From: Rhabdornis inornatus
Lineage: Eukaryota; Chordata; Aves; Passeriformes; Rhabdornithidae
DNA length: 64,000 bases
Direction: 5' to 3'
Assembly (NCBI GenBank): GCA_013397075.1
Contig: VWZS01010175.1
Span: forward strand, 1,266,178 to 1,330,177
Both the position numbers and the translations under genes were made by a program. Below the pieces are notes generated by a model, which was given only the letters and a program-made list of their open reading frames with translations, was not told the origin of the DNA and did not search any database. Every line of letters begins with the position of its first letter. The stretch's first letter is position 1. Below are positions 1 to 12,100 of the stretch, piece after piece.

Positions 1-3000
1 TGCATAAAAATGTGCTGGCAACAAAAGACATACCCAGGACACATTCTGTCATATGAATGAATCATCACTTAAAATTAGGAAAAATTATTTCCAGCATTAA
101 CGCTGCTCATGACAACCTATTTTGGCAGCAAAAAAAAATCACAAGATATATATTTTAAAACATTTCACGGCTCTGTCTTATATAGATTCTCCTCTTCCAC
201 CCTAGTACTTGAATGCCTTCCAGAAGCACATTAAGCAACATGACTAATGTCTGTCTCATCTTCATTCTTTTACTTGAAGCTGAAAAATTACATTATTTTT
301 TCAAAAACTACCTGCAAGTTGATGAAATATCATCTTGCAATGAACATAAAATTTTTACCTTACTGTGAAGACCATGGCAAAATTCAACCTTTAAAGAAGC
401 ACATACTGTTTCTACTGATGTAAGTGAACAAGTGCTCAGTTATGCCAGGATACAGTTTCTACACACAAGCATTGTAAAGCAGACTACCTTCTTGATATAT
501 GGGAGATTTTCAGACTAAAACAGCAAGCAATCCTTCACAGCAGCATTAATTTTGCTGGATAGGAGCTGATTGAGAAATTAGCACAGCATGGGAGATCTCT
601 TTCCGTCTGGAACTAAAAAGGTGCCCAATTTTGTAGTTGCCGTTGATTTATTATTCTGATCCTGCATGGGGTTGCTGATGCAGATAGCTCTCTTAACTAA
701 CTGTCTGTTGTGTCAAAGTGTACAAAAGACTAACACTCCAACTTTTTAATGGCATAATTTACCTTTAGCAGTAGCTCTCAAAGACTAGAGATCTGTAAGA
801 AAACTAAAATTTGAATAAATGTACTGCTGTTTACAGGACATTAGCTTTCCTACATAATTAACATGTATGGTGTCGCGTTTGGGACTAACGTGAAATTTAA
901 GCTTGTGCCGTGTTTGTACCACAGTATAAATAAAGTTGTGACCAGCATGGATCACATTGTGCTGGATGCTGCACTAGCAAAGAATAAATATCTACTGCTC
1001 CATGAAAAGTTTGGTTGGGTTCCAATGAGCTGACTGTGAGGCTGCTAAATAATACACCCACACAAAGAAAGAGTAAACTAACAATCTCAGATAAGAGGAG
1101 CTGTCAGCAAACTGAGTTACACTTTGCTGTGACTGACTTATGCAGTGGCATGATCCTGTAAGATAAAGAGTAGGATTTTATTATAGGTATGGATTGTAAG
1201 GAGCCAGCATGTGAGTTGTTTTAGCAACCTCCTGGCACATATAGGCTTATGGGAAAGAAGTCAGGGGCCTGGATTCACTGGTTTTGTGACTGTCTTTCCC
1301 TGTTGTCATTCAATTGTGCTGGTGGGAAAACCTGGCTCCAGCCTTAAAACAAATTTTAATTTGAGCCCCAGGTTCTCTGCCATTTTTTTGCTTTCTGGAT
1401 TGTATGACTAGAGAATTAGATGTATTCAGCAATGCAGTCAGTGTGCATTATTTCTAGAAGAAGAAATGCTGAATGTACAAAATAGTAATCATGGTGATTT
1501 GGATGTCAAAGACACCACTAGATCAGGGCTAGCAGTGAAAAACAGCTTTGTTTCACTTTTCTCTTGTACAGAAGCCTGTATGTTGTGAACATCAAATCAT
1601 TATATTTGGCAACAAAATTTTTATTGTGGGCACTTATTTTTGCTTTTTTTTTCTCTTTTTTTTCTTTTGGCAAAAGCATATCCTTTTCCAAGTGTGATTT
1701 ATTCCTTATGAAGAACTGCAGTTTTAATGACAGTTTAGACATTGATATATTTATTAGACTATATTTTCCCTTTAATAAATGCTTTGATGTAGCAAGTATG
1801 TGCTCAGTGTTCTATGTATACATTTTCATAATAACTCCTTTCCAGTTATCTGGGAGATCAAAGGCTGCAGCTCTGCACAACTTCTGCCAAAAATAAGAGA
1901 TTTTTTTCTTACTGAGTCTTCATACAGTGGCCCACAGTCTACAGTTCAGCGGATTCTGCTTTCATCCGATCACAGTTGTGAGCCCTCAAATTTAGTGTAG
2001 ATTTTTTTCTTACATAGTCTTAATTTCTGTCCTGTCTTTAGCACTGCAGCTGTTCTACATTTTTATAAGTCACTGCAGCCATAGCAGGGCCCTGTGTTAA
2101 AAGAGTATTCACATCCTAGCATTAGCCAAGAGTGTGAGAGGTCAGCACATCCCTGCAGTTAGCACACACAGATGTGTCTATGGGCAGTGACCACAAACAA
2201 GAATCTGGTATCCCAGACGTGGTGTGTGATAAATCCTGTTTCACTGCAAATCGTATAATTGCAGCAAACACACATTTTGCCAAAGGTTTTGCCATCTCTG
2301 CCTTGCTGTCTGCAATGCCTCATTTCCAAGGCACAGCAGTTACAGGACTCTTTTCCAAAGGTGGTTTAAGAAGGTTGACAGCAAGCCGTGTAAAAAGATG
2401 GGATCTTCTGGAAGCCAGGAGATACTATGCCTGCTTCGGTCAGCTGGGTTTAAAGAACTGTTGTCTATGCTCAGTGAATTTTTTGGGAAATCCTAAGTAC
2501 CATATTGCAATTAAAAAATCTGGACAGAAGAGGTGTTTGCATACTTCTACTTCATCCCATGGGCTCAGTTTGCAGTAAGAATAATTTCCACAAACCAAAA
2601 ATTTAGAAATATTTTATGGTTTAGGCTTCAGTAGATAAAAGGCACCAAAGCAGTTGTCTGAAACCCTTTCAAAAAAACCTTAATGCTTGCATTTCCAAGA
2701 TAAACAACTAGCACAGACTGGAGCTAGTAGGATGGTTGTGACATGACTGGTGGAGGGTTATAGCACTGCTTTTGAGCAGAGTAAAAAATTATTGAAAATA
2801 CTGACATTTTTTTACCATTACCTAGACATGTGACACTTTTAAGAAGGATCCTTCTCATTTCCACTCAAGTCTCTTTCAAGTTCTCAAGAATATATGCAAA
2901 TAAGCATTCAGATTTATTTCCATGGTTTGTTTCTACATGGTAAAGATTTGATCAAAGTCAAATCTAAATTCTAAGATCATACATTTTTCAGTTAAATCGT

Positions 3001-3353
3001 CATATTAGTGACTTTACTATTAGCTTAGAAGATTTAGTATAATAGCTGTGGAGGGATAGGGATTGCTATGTTCAAATAGTACATGAGGAAGTGGAACTAC
3101 CCTCACTGAAATTCTTTTAAATAGGTTTTTCTGCTCAATGTTATAGTTTCTACATCTTGATAGGGTATTCAGCTTATACTCTATTTTTCTTTACTTATAA
3201 ATAAAGCTATTCCCTATCCAAATGATGAACTTCACTAGTAAAGTGCTGTGGTAACAACCTATTAAGACAAATGATGATGAGTTAGGAATGCAGTAAGAAG
3301 ACCCTTCACACCTTACTATTATGGCCATTAACACCCGCTTGTTTTCCCCGCAG
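1..3353 (+). other. GPC6: 3' part of the GPC6 intron upstream of the visible exon
   Basis: This AT-rich stretch ends in a typical acceptor directly before the coding exon, so it is read as the tail of the preceding intron (intron 2 if exon numbering matches human GPC6). I see no CR1, LTR or microsatellite of note and no convincing exon. The open frame at 2174-2578 (134 codons) has no recognisable domain and no supporting signals, so it is treated as chance. Confidence 0.85.
3326..3353 (+). promoter_or_regulatory. GPC6: Splice acceptor with branch-point candidate
   Basis: A pyrimidine-rich run, cttgttttccccgcag, ends at 3353 and precedes the conserved reading frame. A branch-point-like cattaac (adenine at about 3331) lies about 22 bases upstream of the AG. 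The AG at 3352-3353 gives a codon phase that matches glypican: the first two exon bases complete a split glutamate codon. Confidence 0.9.
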
Positions 3354-3745
3354 AGTTTTTCCGAGAACTTCTGGAGAATGCGGAACGCTCCTTAAATGAC
3401 ATGTTTGTCCGGACGTACGGCATGCTGTACATGCAGAACTCAGAGGTGTTCCAGGACCTCTTCACGGAGCTGAAGCGTTATTACACAGGAGGCAACGTGA
3501 ACTTGGAGGAAATGCTGAACGACTTCTGGGCTCGGCTGCTGGAGCGGATGTTCCAGCTTATAAACCCCCAGTACCATTTCAGTGAGGACTACCTGGAGTG
3601 TGTGAGCAAGTACACGGACCAGCTGAAGCCATTTGGAGATGTGCCCAGGAAGCTGAAGGTTCAAGTGACTAGAGCGTTCATCGCTGCACGGACCTTTGTT
3701 CAGGGGCTGACAGTAGGCAGAGAGGTTGCGAACAGAGTATCCAAG
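3354..3745 (+). CDS. GPC6: Glypican-6, internal coding exon (probably exon 3), partial gene
   Basis: Glypicans are heparan sulfate proteoglycans anchored to the outer cell surface by a GPI lipid; they modulate Wnt, Hedgehog, BMP and FGF signalling. The exon is 392 bases: two bases finishing a split Glu codon, then 130 codons from Phe at 3356 to Lys at 3743-3745. The peptide runs from FFRELLENAERSLNDMFVRT through YYTGGNVNLEEMLNDFWARL and PQYHFSEDYLECVSKY to TVGREVANRVSK. This covers about residues 107-237 of a protein of about 555, in the helical N-terminal core. It has one cysteine (codon 3599-3601), expected to be one of the 14 conserved glypican cysteines, and no N-glycosylation sequon. RTYGMLYMQNSEVFQDL and TGGNVNL favour GPC6 over its closest paralogue GPC4, which differs there. 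The signal peptide, remaining cysteines, glycosaminoglycan sites and GPI signal lie in exons outside the window. The ATG at 3401 is an internal Met, not a start. The frame is intact. Confidence 0.95.
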
Positions 3746-3751
3746 GTAATC
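3743..3751 (+). promoter_or_regulatory. GPC6: Splice donor of the GPC6 exon
   Basis: The exon ends in AAG followed by gtaatc. Exonic AG and intronic GTAA match the consensus, but position +5 is T instead of G, so the site is moderate. The intron is phase 0. Read-through would meet an in-frame TAA at 3752-3754, three codons into the intron. Confidence 0.88.
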
Positions 3752-5649
3752 TAAAATATTTTAGTTTTTTTAGCTTGAATTTGTTCTCAACTTGCCAGAC
3801 AGCTGAAATCTATCTGTTCTTTTTTTTTTTTTCAGTAAAAGGAAGTATGTTTGGTTGGTTTTTATGTCTACCGATATACCCATCCTAAGTTCGTAAATAG
3901 GGGCAACAGTTGTTTTCAGTTCCTTCTGGGGATATTAAAGTAATACTGACTGGAAAGCATTTCTTTGTGCTTAGGACACAGTGAAATATCAATATACATC
4001 AATATTATAGCATGGCACTGATTGTCATTTGTAATTCAAAACTGGCTACATATATAAAAGATGGGGATTAGATCAGAATTTAAATGTTTCAAGCAAATTT
4101 ATTCTGCTGTTCATTGGGAAAGTACAGCCCTCACAGAATTCATTCATCATGCAGCTGGGTGATGGATTTTGTTAGAAATGTCTACTCATGTTTCTGATGA
4201 GAAAATAGACAAACAGTGACACCTCTGGAGCTTGAGTTTTCCCAGAGGATGGTTTGGCTCACATTTATTTTAGTTTTAATTATTTATCTATGCAAATATT
4301 TATGACAATTATAATCCTTGTGGGCTTCACATAATTAAAGAAAAAACACACACACAAAAATAACCCATCTGGGTGTCAAAAATGTGCCTGAATGACTTTC
4401 TCTTATATAGTATTTCAAAATCAGGTATATTTTTCTGAACTGGGGTTCCAGCTAGATATTTGCTCTGTGATCTTGCTATTTCACAGTCCTTGTAGTGTAT
4501 TTGGACCTTGAGTTCTGAAATACTCTCATGAGATCCACTGTGAAATGCTCAAATTCTGAACAATAAGTGCATGAGTGATTTGGATGCTTGGCCCATCCAA
4601 TACTTTCCCACATTTACAAGCCTAAGCCACATCTCTGCCTCAAGAGGATCGTCTCATTTGCTTCATTTAAATCATAGTCAGAAGGTGAGGTAGAGCTGAT
4701 ACATTGTACAGTACACTCAAGCTCTCAACAAAGTGGGGCTTTTAAACTTTTCTTAAGCTGTATTATGTGATATTTTGCAATTACAAGTTGAGAAGCTATG
4801 GAGCCAGACATGTAGTCAGGAAGAGAGAGTCTGATTTTATGTCTAGGAAATTGCATGGGAGAAAAAGGTCATTTTGGACTTAAAATTCAGTGGGTGAGGT
4901 ATGTGATCCTTGTTAGTCAGCTAGAACCAAAGTCTCTTCCTCCAAGTGCCTTCATGAGCTTCAGGGTTGCCTTTCTTTGACTTCTGGCACTGTCTTTCTG
5001 AATGGTGGCAGGGTACCATCATGAAACCCCGGTCTGCCTAGTCTAGCTGGGGGCAGATGCAGCTTTTTACCCTGCAAATGTGCAGAATACATATATCTGC
5101 AGCCCTGGATTTCCTCTGAAGAGCGATGATGTTCCCATGGGTCGGGTTTTAAGTGAAAGTACAGAGCTCTGATGCCACTGTTGTCAGCAGGCATTAGATC
5201 TTGGTGGATCAGACTGTAGAGAGTAAGCTATGTAACTCACGTAATAGACATATAATTTGTGAATCCCTCACAGATTAAGGTCTGAATTGTCTGCTGAGGT
5301 GTCACTTTCCCTGTGTATGTACATGACTGTACAGAATGTGCAGGTGCCTCCTCTCTAATATCCAGGAAATCTTTTCCTCTCAGCCTCTGGGCTTTGGGCA
5401 TAAGCCCTTTCAAAGAAAGGGTTTATAACAAGATCACTAAATGATCCTATGGTCCTATAATGAGAACTGCTAGCTCTGCAATCATGCAGTGGGTCTTTTT
5501 GTAGTGTCACTTGAAGATGGTAACAGTAGCTTAATAGCTTCTGTTATTTTTTGGGTTTTTTTGCTTTTAACATAAAAGAAACACTAGGAATCATCGTTAA
5601 AAGGGTTCAGTGGGTGGTGCAAGACACTATAGTGTCTTTATAGACATGT
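3752..5649. other. Intron without recognised features
   Basis: AT-rich unique-looking sequence. It holds only short runs such as a T tract near 3821-3834 and a small CA run near 4347. The frame at 4961-5194 on the minus strand shows no domain. I see no repeat family or exon. Confidence 0.6.
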
Positions 5650-5965
5650 AGTGATACTTCATTAGACTACATCTAGAACACCATGTTCAGTTTTTGGCCC
5701 TTCCCTCACAAAAAAGACATTGATAAACTGAAGCAAGTTAGTGGAGGCTGCCATCATGATCTGGACTGGATCACTTGTCCTGAGAGGAGAGCCTGTGGGA
5801 CTGGGGCTTCTTCATTCTTGAGAAGAGGTTACTTCAAGGGAACTTAGCAGTTGCTCCTGGTCTCTCTAGGGAGGTCATTAAAGAAATGCATCAGAGGTCT
5901 TCACAGTGGGGCATGTGATATGATGGGCATGAGTTGAAGCATTTCTTCCTGTCCTATCATAGCAA
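5650..5965 (+). mobile_element. CR1 LINE fragment, old, sense orientation
   Basis: Diverged match to the 3' part of avian CR1: the stretch corresponding to 'tactgtgttcagttttgggccc...', the 'aagacattga' segment, the 'gagaagaggtt' segment and 'catttcttcctg' appear in the right order. It is truncated at both ends and lacks the octamer tail. A second, oppositely oriented CR1 piece follows at once. Confidence 0.7.
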
Positions 5966-5994
5966 GCCCTAATAAAAATCTCATCCCCATATTT

Positions 5995-6245
5995 CTTATA
6001 AATGCCCTTTCAGTACTAGAAGGTTGCTAGTAAGATCTTCCTGGAGCTTCTTTTCTCCAGAACAGCCCCAAATCCCTTATGTCTTCATAGGAGAGGTGCT
6101 CCAGCCCTCTGACCATTTTTGTGACCCTCCTCTGGACACAGTACAACAGGTCCATGTCTTTCCTGTGATGCTGAGAATTCTAGAGCTGGATTTATTAATC
6201 CATGTCGGGTCTTCTGAGAGCAGAATACAGGTGATCTGCTGGTCA
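5995..6245 (-). mobile_element. CR1 LINE fragment, antisense
   Basis: The plus strand reads as reverse-complement CR1: 'agtactagaaggttgct', 'cataggagaggtgctccagc' and 'accctcctctggacacagta' occur in the order expected of the CR1 3' region. It is truncated at both ends. The short minus-strand frame 6077-6262 is part of this dead copy. Confidence 0.85.
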
Positions 6246-7790
6246 CATTTCATTAGGATCATTACCCTATGATCTTATTAAAAAATTAATAAAATCAACA
6301 TTTTTTTTTTATATGTAGAATATGCTCTGATGGCATGACTTTCTGTGGTATTAAAATCTCGCTGTATTCATACCCACAAATTGTTTTTGTTTATGCAAAA
6401 CAATTGCTGGCCTTAGGGACTTTGTGTTACATGCAGCCTGGTGAGGCAGATATGAAGAACCCCAAGCAGCACCAAATATTCAAAATTAATAATTGTCCTG
6501 TGGAAAGGCTGTGATTACTCTGAGAATGAATTTTACATTGTCATACCGTAACTGTGGATTTTTATGCTGGTTTATCTACTGTAGAAAATGACAAATCACT
6601 TTCTTTAAACATAATTTTAAAGGACTACAACCATTTCTTAGAGTTAGCACATAACTGCAGCCAAAAGTGAGGCAGATAAACATCTTTTGTTGTTATTTTG
6701 AAAGTCATCCAAATTCAGCACAGATTTCTTTCTCATTGTACTCTAATATTGAGAGATTCTGTGATAAGGATGCCACATCTGGGTAAGTCAAGAGAAATTA
6801 ATAAAGACAGAAAATGAAAGGAAGAACTATTGCAGTTCTTCTATAAAACTCTTAGTCCATTCTCTGCACTGGCTGGGAACAGACGGGAATCTCCTATCTG
6901 TAACATCACAAGCTAAAAGATTTTTTAGCTTTCTATTTGTGGACCCATTATTTCACTGAACCGCCACTAACATAAAAAAATGTTGAGCCTACATCTTAAA
7001 CACCATGAGAAAGAGAGTGACTAATGAGAATGTTGGTAACAACATTTCTTTCAAGCATTTACTCTCTCATCGTCTTCTGGACCATTTCTGTAGAGGAGTT
7101 GGTGGGTCACACACATAGGATTTGTTGCCTCTCTAATGTCAGGAACATATCCTTTCTAAAGATTTTTCCTCAGAGAGGTTGTAATGTCTGAAAACAATGC
7201 AGTTGGTGTATTCCTTGCAAAGGAGCTACACTTCCTTTTTTTTGATGAAGTGTGGACTCAAGCACACTCAAAGTAGGCAACACATATTGCAAGCATTTTC
7301 CTCTTACAATAGGATTTTGCAGTTTAGCATTTTGCTTGTCAGTGAGATTGTAATTTAGTAAACCACACTCAGATAAATGGGGAGGGAGGGTGGTTAGAAT
7401 ATCTTATTTTTGTTATTTTTTCAAATATTATATTTCAGTTGTAAGCAGACATAGTTGCTTCCATCTGCCTGAAGTTTTATTATGCTGTTTTAGTTGAACA
7501 GTATTTTCATGATCTCTAGGTCTAATTACAGTTTTTAATCTTCAGAGATTTTAAAATCTTTTTAGTTCTCATTCTAATGCATTAAATTTGCCAGTGCTAT
7601 GTTGCTATGCTGCTTAAATCTCCACTCAATGCAGTATATTTCCACTGGCTTGAATGGACCAGCTTGCTAAATTCTATATATATTCTAGAAAGTTGTATAG
7701 GTATATGAGCAAAAAGTAATTATTTCTTAAAGTGAGAAAATTTATTCCTAATTTAAATCAATTTATTCATTAATATAGAAGAATTCCTAA
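6246..7790. other. Intron without recognised features
   Basis: AT-rich sequence with short homopolymer runs (T tract at 6301-6310). No exon, repeat family or RNA gene was recognised. Confidence 0.6.
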
Positions 7791-7794
7791 AATA

Positions 7795-8040
7795 TTTCAA
7801 GTTGGAAGGGCCTCGTAAAGATTGTTGAATCCAACTCCCTGCTGCATGCAAGACTAACTAAAAATAAACCATATGACTAAAAGCTTTATCCAGCTGCTCC
7901 TTGAACTCTGACAGGCTTGGTTCCTTGACCTCTTCCCTGTGGACACTGTTCCAGTTAACAGCCACCCTCTCAGTGAAGAACCTTTTCCTGATGTCCAATC
8001 TGAACTCACCCTGATGCAGCTTCAATATATAATATTCTAT
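7795..8040 (-). mobile_element. CR1 LINE 3'-end fragment, antisense
   Basis: It starts with 'gttggaagggcctcgtaaag' and continues with 'gaatccaactccctgc', 'cagctgctccttgaactctg' and 'gaagaaccttttcctgatgt', the reverse complement of a CR1 3' end. In the minus-strand frame 7858-8061 the peptide FRLDIRKRFFTERVAVNWN resembles the C-terminus of CR1 ORF2. The copy is about 250 bases and 5' truncated. Confidence 0.9.
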
Positions 8041-9101
8041 ATTCAACATCAGAACTGCCATTTTGGGTATGTCAAAGGTCTGTTTAGTTGATTTTACCTC
8101 AGTGGCAGTAGTTTAAAGGTCAGTATAGGAGCAGAGCTTCTTAAACTGTAGGAGCAGTGTGCTTTCTTAAGCTGTAGGTAGTAGATGTTTATGGACATTT
8201 TGAACTACAGTTTCAAAAATAATTAGTTAAATTTTCTACTACCTGTTTTTTCAGTACTTTGTTAGATTCTAAAAACCTGGCTTTTCTGTTTTGATACCAT
8301 TTCGTAAAAAAATCCAAAAATAGTTCTGTGCTTCCTTGTTTCTCTGTAAAAAAAATATAGCATATTAAAATGTTATTGTTCTTAAATATACTTGTTATCA
8401 ACATTTTTCCTAGATAAAATAAATAAATAAGCTAAACAAAAAAACAACCAAGCCTTCCTGACAAGCTGTGATTTAGTATCCAATGTTAAGCTGCAGAAGC
8501 TGCTGAAAATATTTCTGAAGTTGCTCTTAGCTATGATTTCCAATACTGTGATAGAAAAGACATATGCATTCTTTTCTTGTTCATCCTTTACTATGCCTGA
8601 GCTCTGGACACTGTGAGAAAATAATGCTAAGTTATTTTCTCTGACTCTAAACAAAGCATTCTTAGTTATCGTAATAATCCCTTTGAACTGTCACTGCGTG
8701 GTGGAGGGTATAAGCAGAAAAACACATGGGGATTTAAAATTTTTAATCAGGAGGGTCCACGATTTCCAGGATCCTGTGATTCCTGAAATACTTTTCCCAA
8801 ATATATTAAAAGCCGAATTACAACAATTATAAAGTTGATCGTAATGGGATTCTTTCTTTCATTAAATAGGAAGAGTTCTGAACCAAACATGGTATGTGTA
8901 AAACAGAACCAGTTCCCAAGGAAAGATTGAGTGAAGCTAAGGGTATTTCAATATTGCCAAAAATATTGTACTAGTTGGTAAGGGCAATACTCTAGCATGG
9001 GTGTTATCCCATCAGGTCAGCATTCCAACCAAAGGAAATTCTTCCTGGAAATATTTTCTTTCTATATACTTTTAATGGAAAGTATATTATGGAAAACAGG
9101 A
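8041..9101. other. Intron without recognised features
   Basis: AT-rich sequence with several short chance frames on the minus strand (8213-8654). No repeat or exon was recognised. Confidence 0.55.
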
Positions 9102-9131
9102 GAAAACAAAACAAAACAAAACAAAACAAAA
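9102..9131. repeat. (AAAAC)n microsatellite
   Basis: About six pentanucleotide units of aaaac type, nearly pure, followed by an A-rich stretch. Confidence 0.9.
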
Positions 9132-12100
9132 AATAAAATCCACATTTTTTTCTGTTTCATGAGCCTAACTTCTCAGTTCTGACTTGTGCTGATTCCCTGT
9201 GTTAACCTGGGTGAATTCACATTGAGAACATGTGAGTTTAGTAGGAAAACAGAGATGGTGAAGTACAAGCGGTTGGTCCTGTCCAAAAGCACAGCCATTA
9301 CCCCAGTGCTGTCCATCCCATCTCTGACTCCATCCCAGGCAGAAAGCTACACCTTCATTGCCTCTGGCACTAAACCTGCCTCACGAAGAACAGTGAGTGC
9401 AGAATACTTTTATTTACAGACATCTAGGGCTTTATTTATTGTTTGCTAGTTTTGCTTTTCTCTAAGTTTAGCCATTTTGTGGGTTGGGATTTTTTGTCTG
9501 AATTTGAGAACTTTCTTCCCATTGTATTCTGGGATAAAGACAAGAAGAATTGTTCTGAGTTTGGCTTTGACTTTCACACTTGAAAATTCATGCTACCAGC
9601 AACCAAAGTAGTTTTTATACCAGGAGTAAAGTGCAGCTTAGCTCAGGGGCATCATTAAGAGCAGTTAGTGATTTTGTTAGTGGCATAAACATCAAAGATT
9701 TGTGGCCCAGCCACTAAGAACTTATTTCATTAATGCATTTAAATATTAATTATCATTTATTGCAAAATAAAAAGAGACTGTTACAATACTTTTCTCATTG
9801 TATGGCATAGGCTATATATCTCCTTCTTTTTAAACCAATTAAAACCATTCATACCCTGAATATTATTAAATTATGTTAATATCAGACTTCTTATTAGGAA
9901 CCTGGTGATATATGAGCAAAGTGAAATAAATTCAGTAATATAATTATAAGGTTAAATCCAAGATTAGTAGTGAAAAGCAGTCTCTAGTAATTGCCTGTGA
10001 TTACTTTTACTTGCAGAATGCCAGGCCACTGCTTTTCTAATACGCTGAATCAATATTCTTACAAACTCTGCTTTTCATGGTTTATAAATAAACATTCAAC
10101 GTTTTGTGAGAGGCATAAATAAAGGCCAGTATTGAATGACACAGTGATTCAGAATGTAATTATTGCAGGGGGGAGGGAATATGACATGGCGATAAGTCAG
10201 GTAATTAAAAGCCAAAACAAATTGTACTTTAAGCCTGGAAAATGTGATTTGCAGGGTATGACAGATAAAGAGCTATGTGTCCTGTATATTTTAACTTCAT
10301 TGGCTGAAGAGATTTGGCTTGTTAAAGCCACAGAGGGAAAGGAAATCTAAAAAGACTATGGTTTCCAGCAAACTAATCCTCAGTTCAAACTGAGGTTTAG
10401 GAACAGCCCAGCTGAGCAAGCATAGCTTTTATGATTACATCTCTGTCTGTTGTTTCAAGGGGTTTTTTCAGTCATTAGTTCTTTGAGTTTTCATTGAGTT
10501 AACATATAGTTACAAGAACTGGATCACACTGTGACATGAATGGGGCCACATTCTTTTTTTCTTCTTCTCCCTTGGTGTTCCTCAGGTCGGGAGTCCAAGG
10601 ATTATCCAGCAAGGGGAGTTTCAGAGCTTTAATGTGTCTGTGGCACAAAAGCAGGGGTGAATTATATCCACACTTGAGTTCTTTCTGGGAAGTATCCTTT
10701 GAATTGAGGTTCTTCAGCTGTGCTGAATATCTTTCCTCCTTTTTTTTGGAAAGAAAAGGCACATAAACTGATCCAGTTAATTGCACACATTTCATGGAGA
10801 AATAAAACAGATGCCTTCCAGATATCCCAGACATACTGCAGGTGCACTGATCTATTTTCCACTTTGTGTGTACTGGAATCATCAGATGTTCCAGAAGAGC
10901 AGTTCAGGAGAAAAGGCCTAAAATGAAACAGCAGCTTCAACAAAAGGAAAAAGGCAGTAGGAGGTCTACAAAAGCTGTGGTCTATGTCCTACCTATGAGA
11001 ATTGTCAGATATAATCCAGCCTGGCCTCTCCATTTCATAGGTCTTTAAATATCATTCAGCTACCTTGGTATTTAACTGAATAACCCGAGTTTAACTGAGT
11101 CATGTTGCTCAGTAAGACAGTCTGTCTTGCTGAGTATCCCTCTAGGTAGGTCTGCTGTTTGGGTTTATTCCTACTGTGTGCCACATCACATCTCAAAATC
11201 CAAAGCAGTCCTGTCTTTTTGGATTTTTTGTATCATTCATAAGCAGAGATCTTCTGATTACAGTTCTTTTGCTCAGTTTCTGTTTTGGGCTTTGCTCAAT
11301 GCCTACTGCATAGCAAATACCCATTAATTCAGCTTTGCATAAAACTTCTAACTACAAATTAAGAACTGTAATGAGAGTATTTTAGTTTAACAACATTATT
11401 AAACACTGTCATGACCCATTAGAAAATTAATTATTTTAATCCAGGTTTTTTGCAGGATTGCTGAAATGCACGCTTCACACACAATCCTTCAAAATTCTCA
11501 CATCAGATGTATTTACCACCTACAAAAGATGTTGATATGGCATCTGAAGAAAATACATTAAGAAAAAATTTTGAACTTTTTAAGAGGCTTTCCTAGAAAA
11601 AGGGTGCATTCTAATGCATATCATGATACATAGTCAAGTCATGATAAAAGTAATGATGAAGAAACAAAGCTCATCTAGGAGCTTGCTGACCCCCCTATAT
11701 TTAGAAGCTCTGTAATTAATCTTACAGCAGGTTTTATATTTTTGCTGTTTTAGAACAGGAAAGTGAAAGAAAATTCAGAGGAATCAAATGGAAATAAGGA
11801 GATTAAAAAGTCTGAAAGTCAAGCAATGCAAGAAGATCTAGATCATCCTACAACCTGCTGACCTTTTAGAATGACTCTTTTTACAGATTGTCTTAATTCT
11901 GTTTCAAAGACAGCCTATGGAAGCACTGTTTTTCAACCATGATTTGAGAAAACAAATTAATTTTACTTCTTATGTGAGCCAGAAGCAGAAAACAAATCCT
12001 AATAGGTTATTTGGCCTTTAGGTTTCTATGGAAAACGTTATCCAAGAAACTATCTGATTTACCTAAAATGCATCAGGAATACAAACTGCAATTTAAATTC

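Noticed and set aside
2174..2578. 134-codon plus-strand open frame in the upstream intron
   Set aside because: No domain, no splice or promoter context, and ordinary intron composition; most likely chance.
3354..3745. Assignment of the exon to GPC4
   Set aside because: Residues such as RTYGMLYMQNSEVFQDL and YYTGGNVNL agree with GPC6 and differ from GPC4 as I know it; an alignment would settle it.
3401..3754. ATG at 3401 as a gene start and stop at 3752 as a gene end
   Set aside because: The conserved glypican reading frame extends upstream to the acceptor at 3353, and the stop lies inside the intron beyond the donor.
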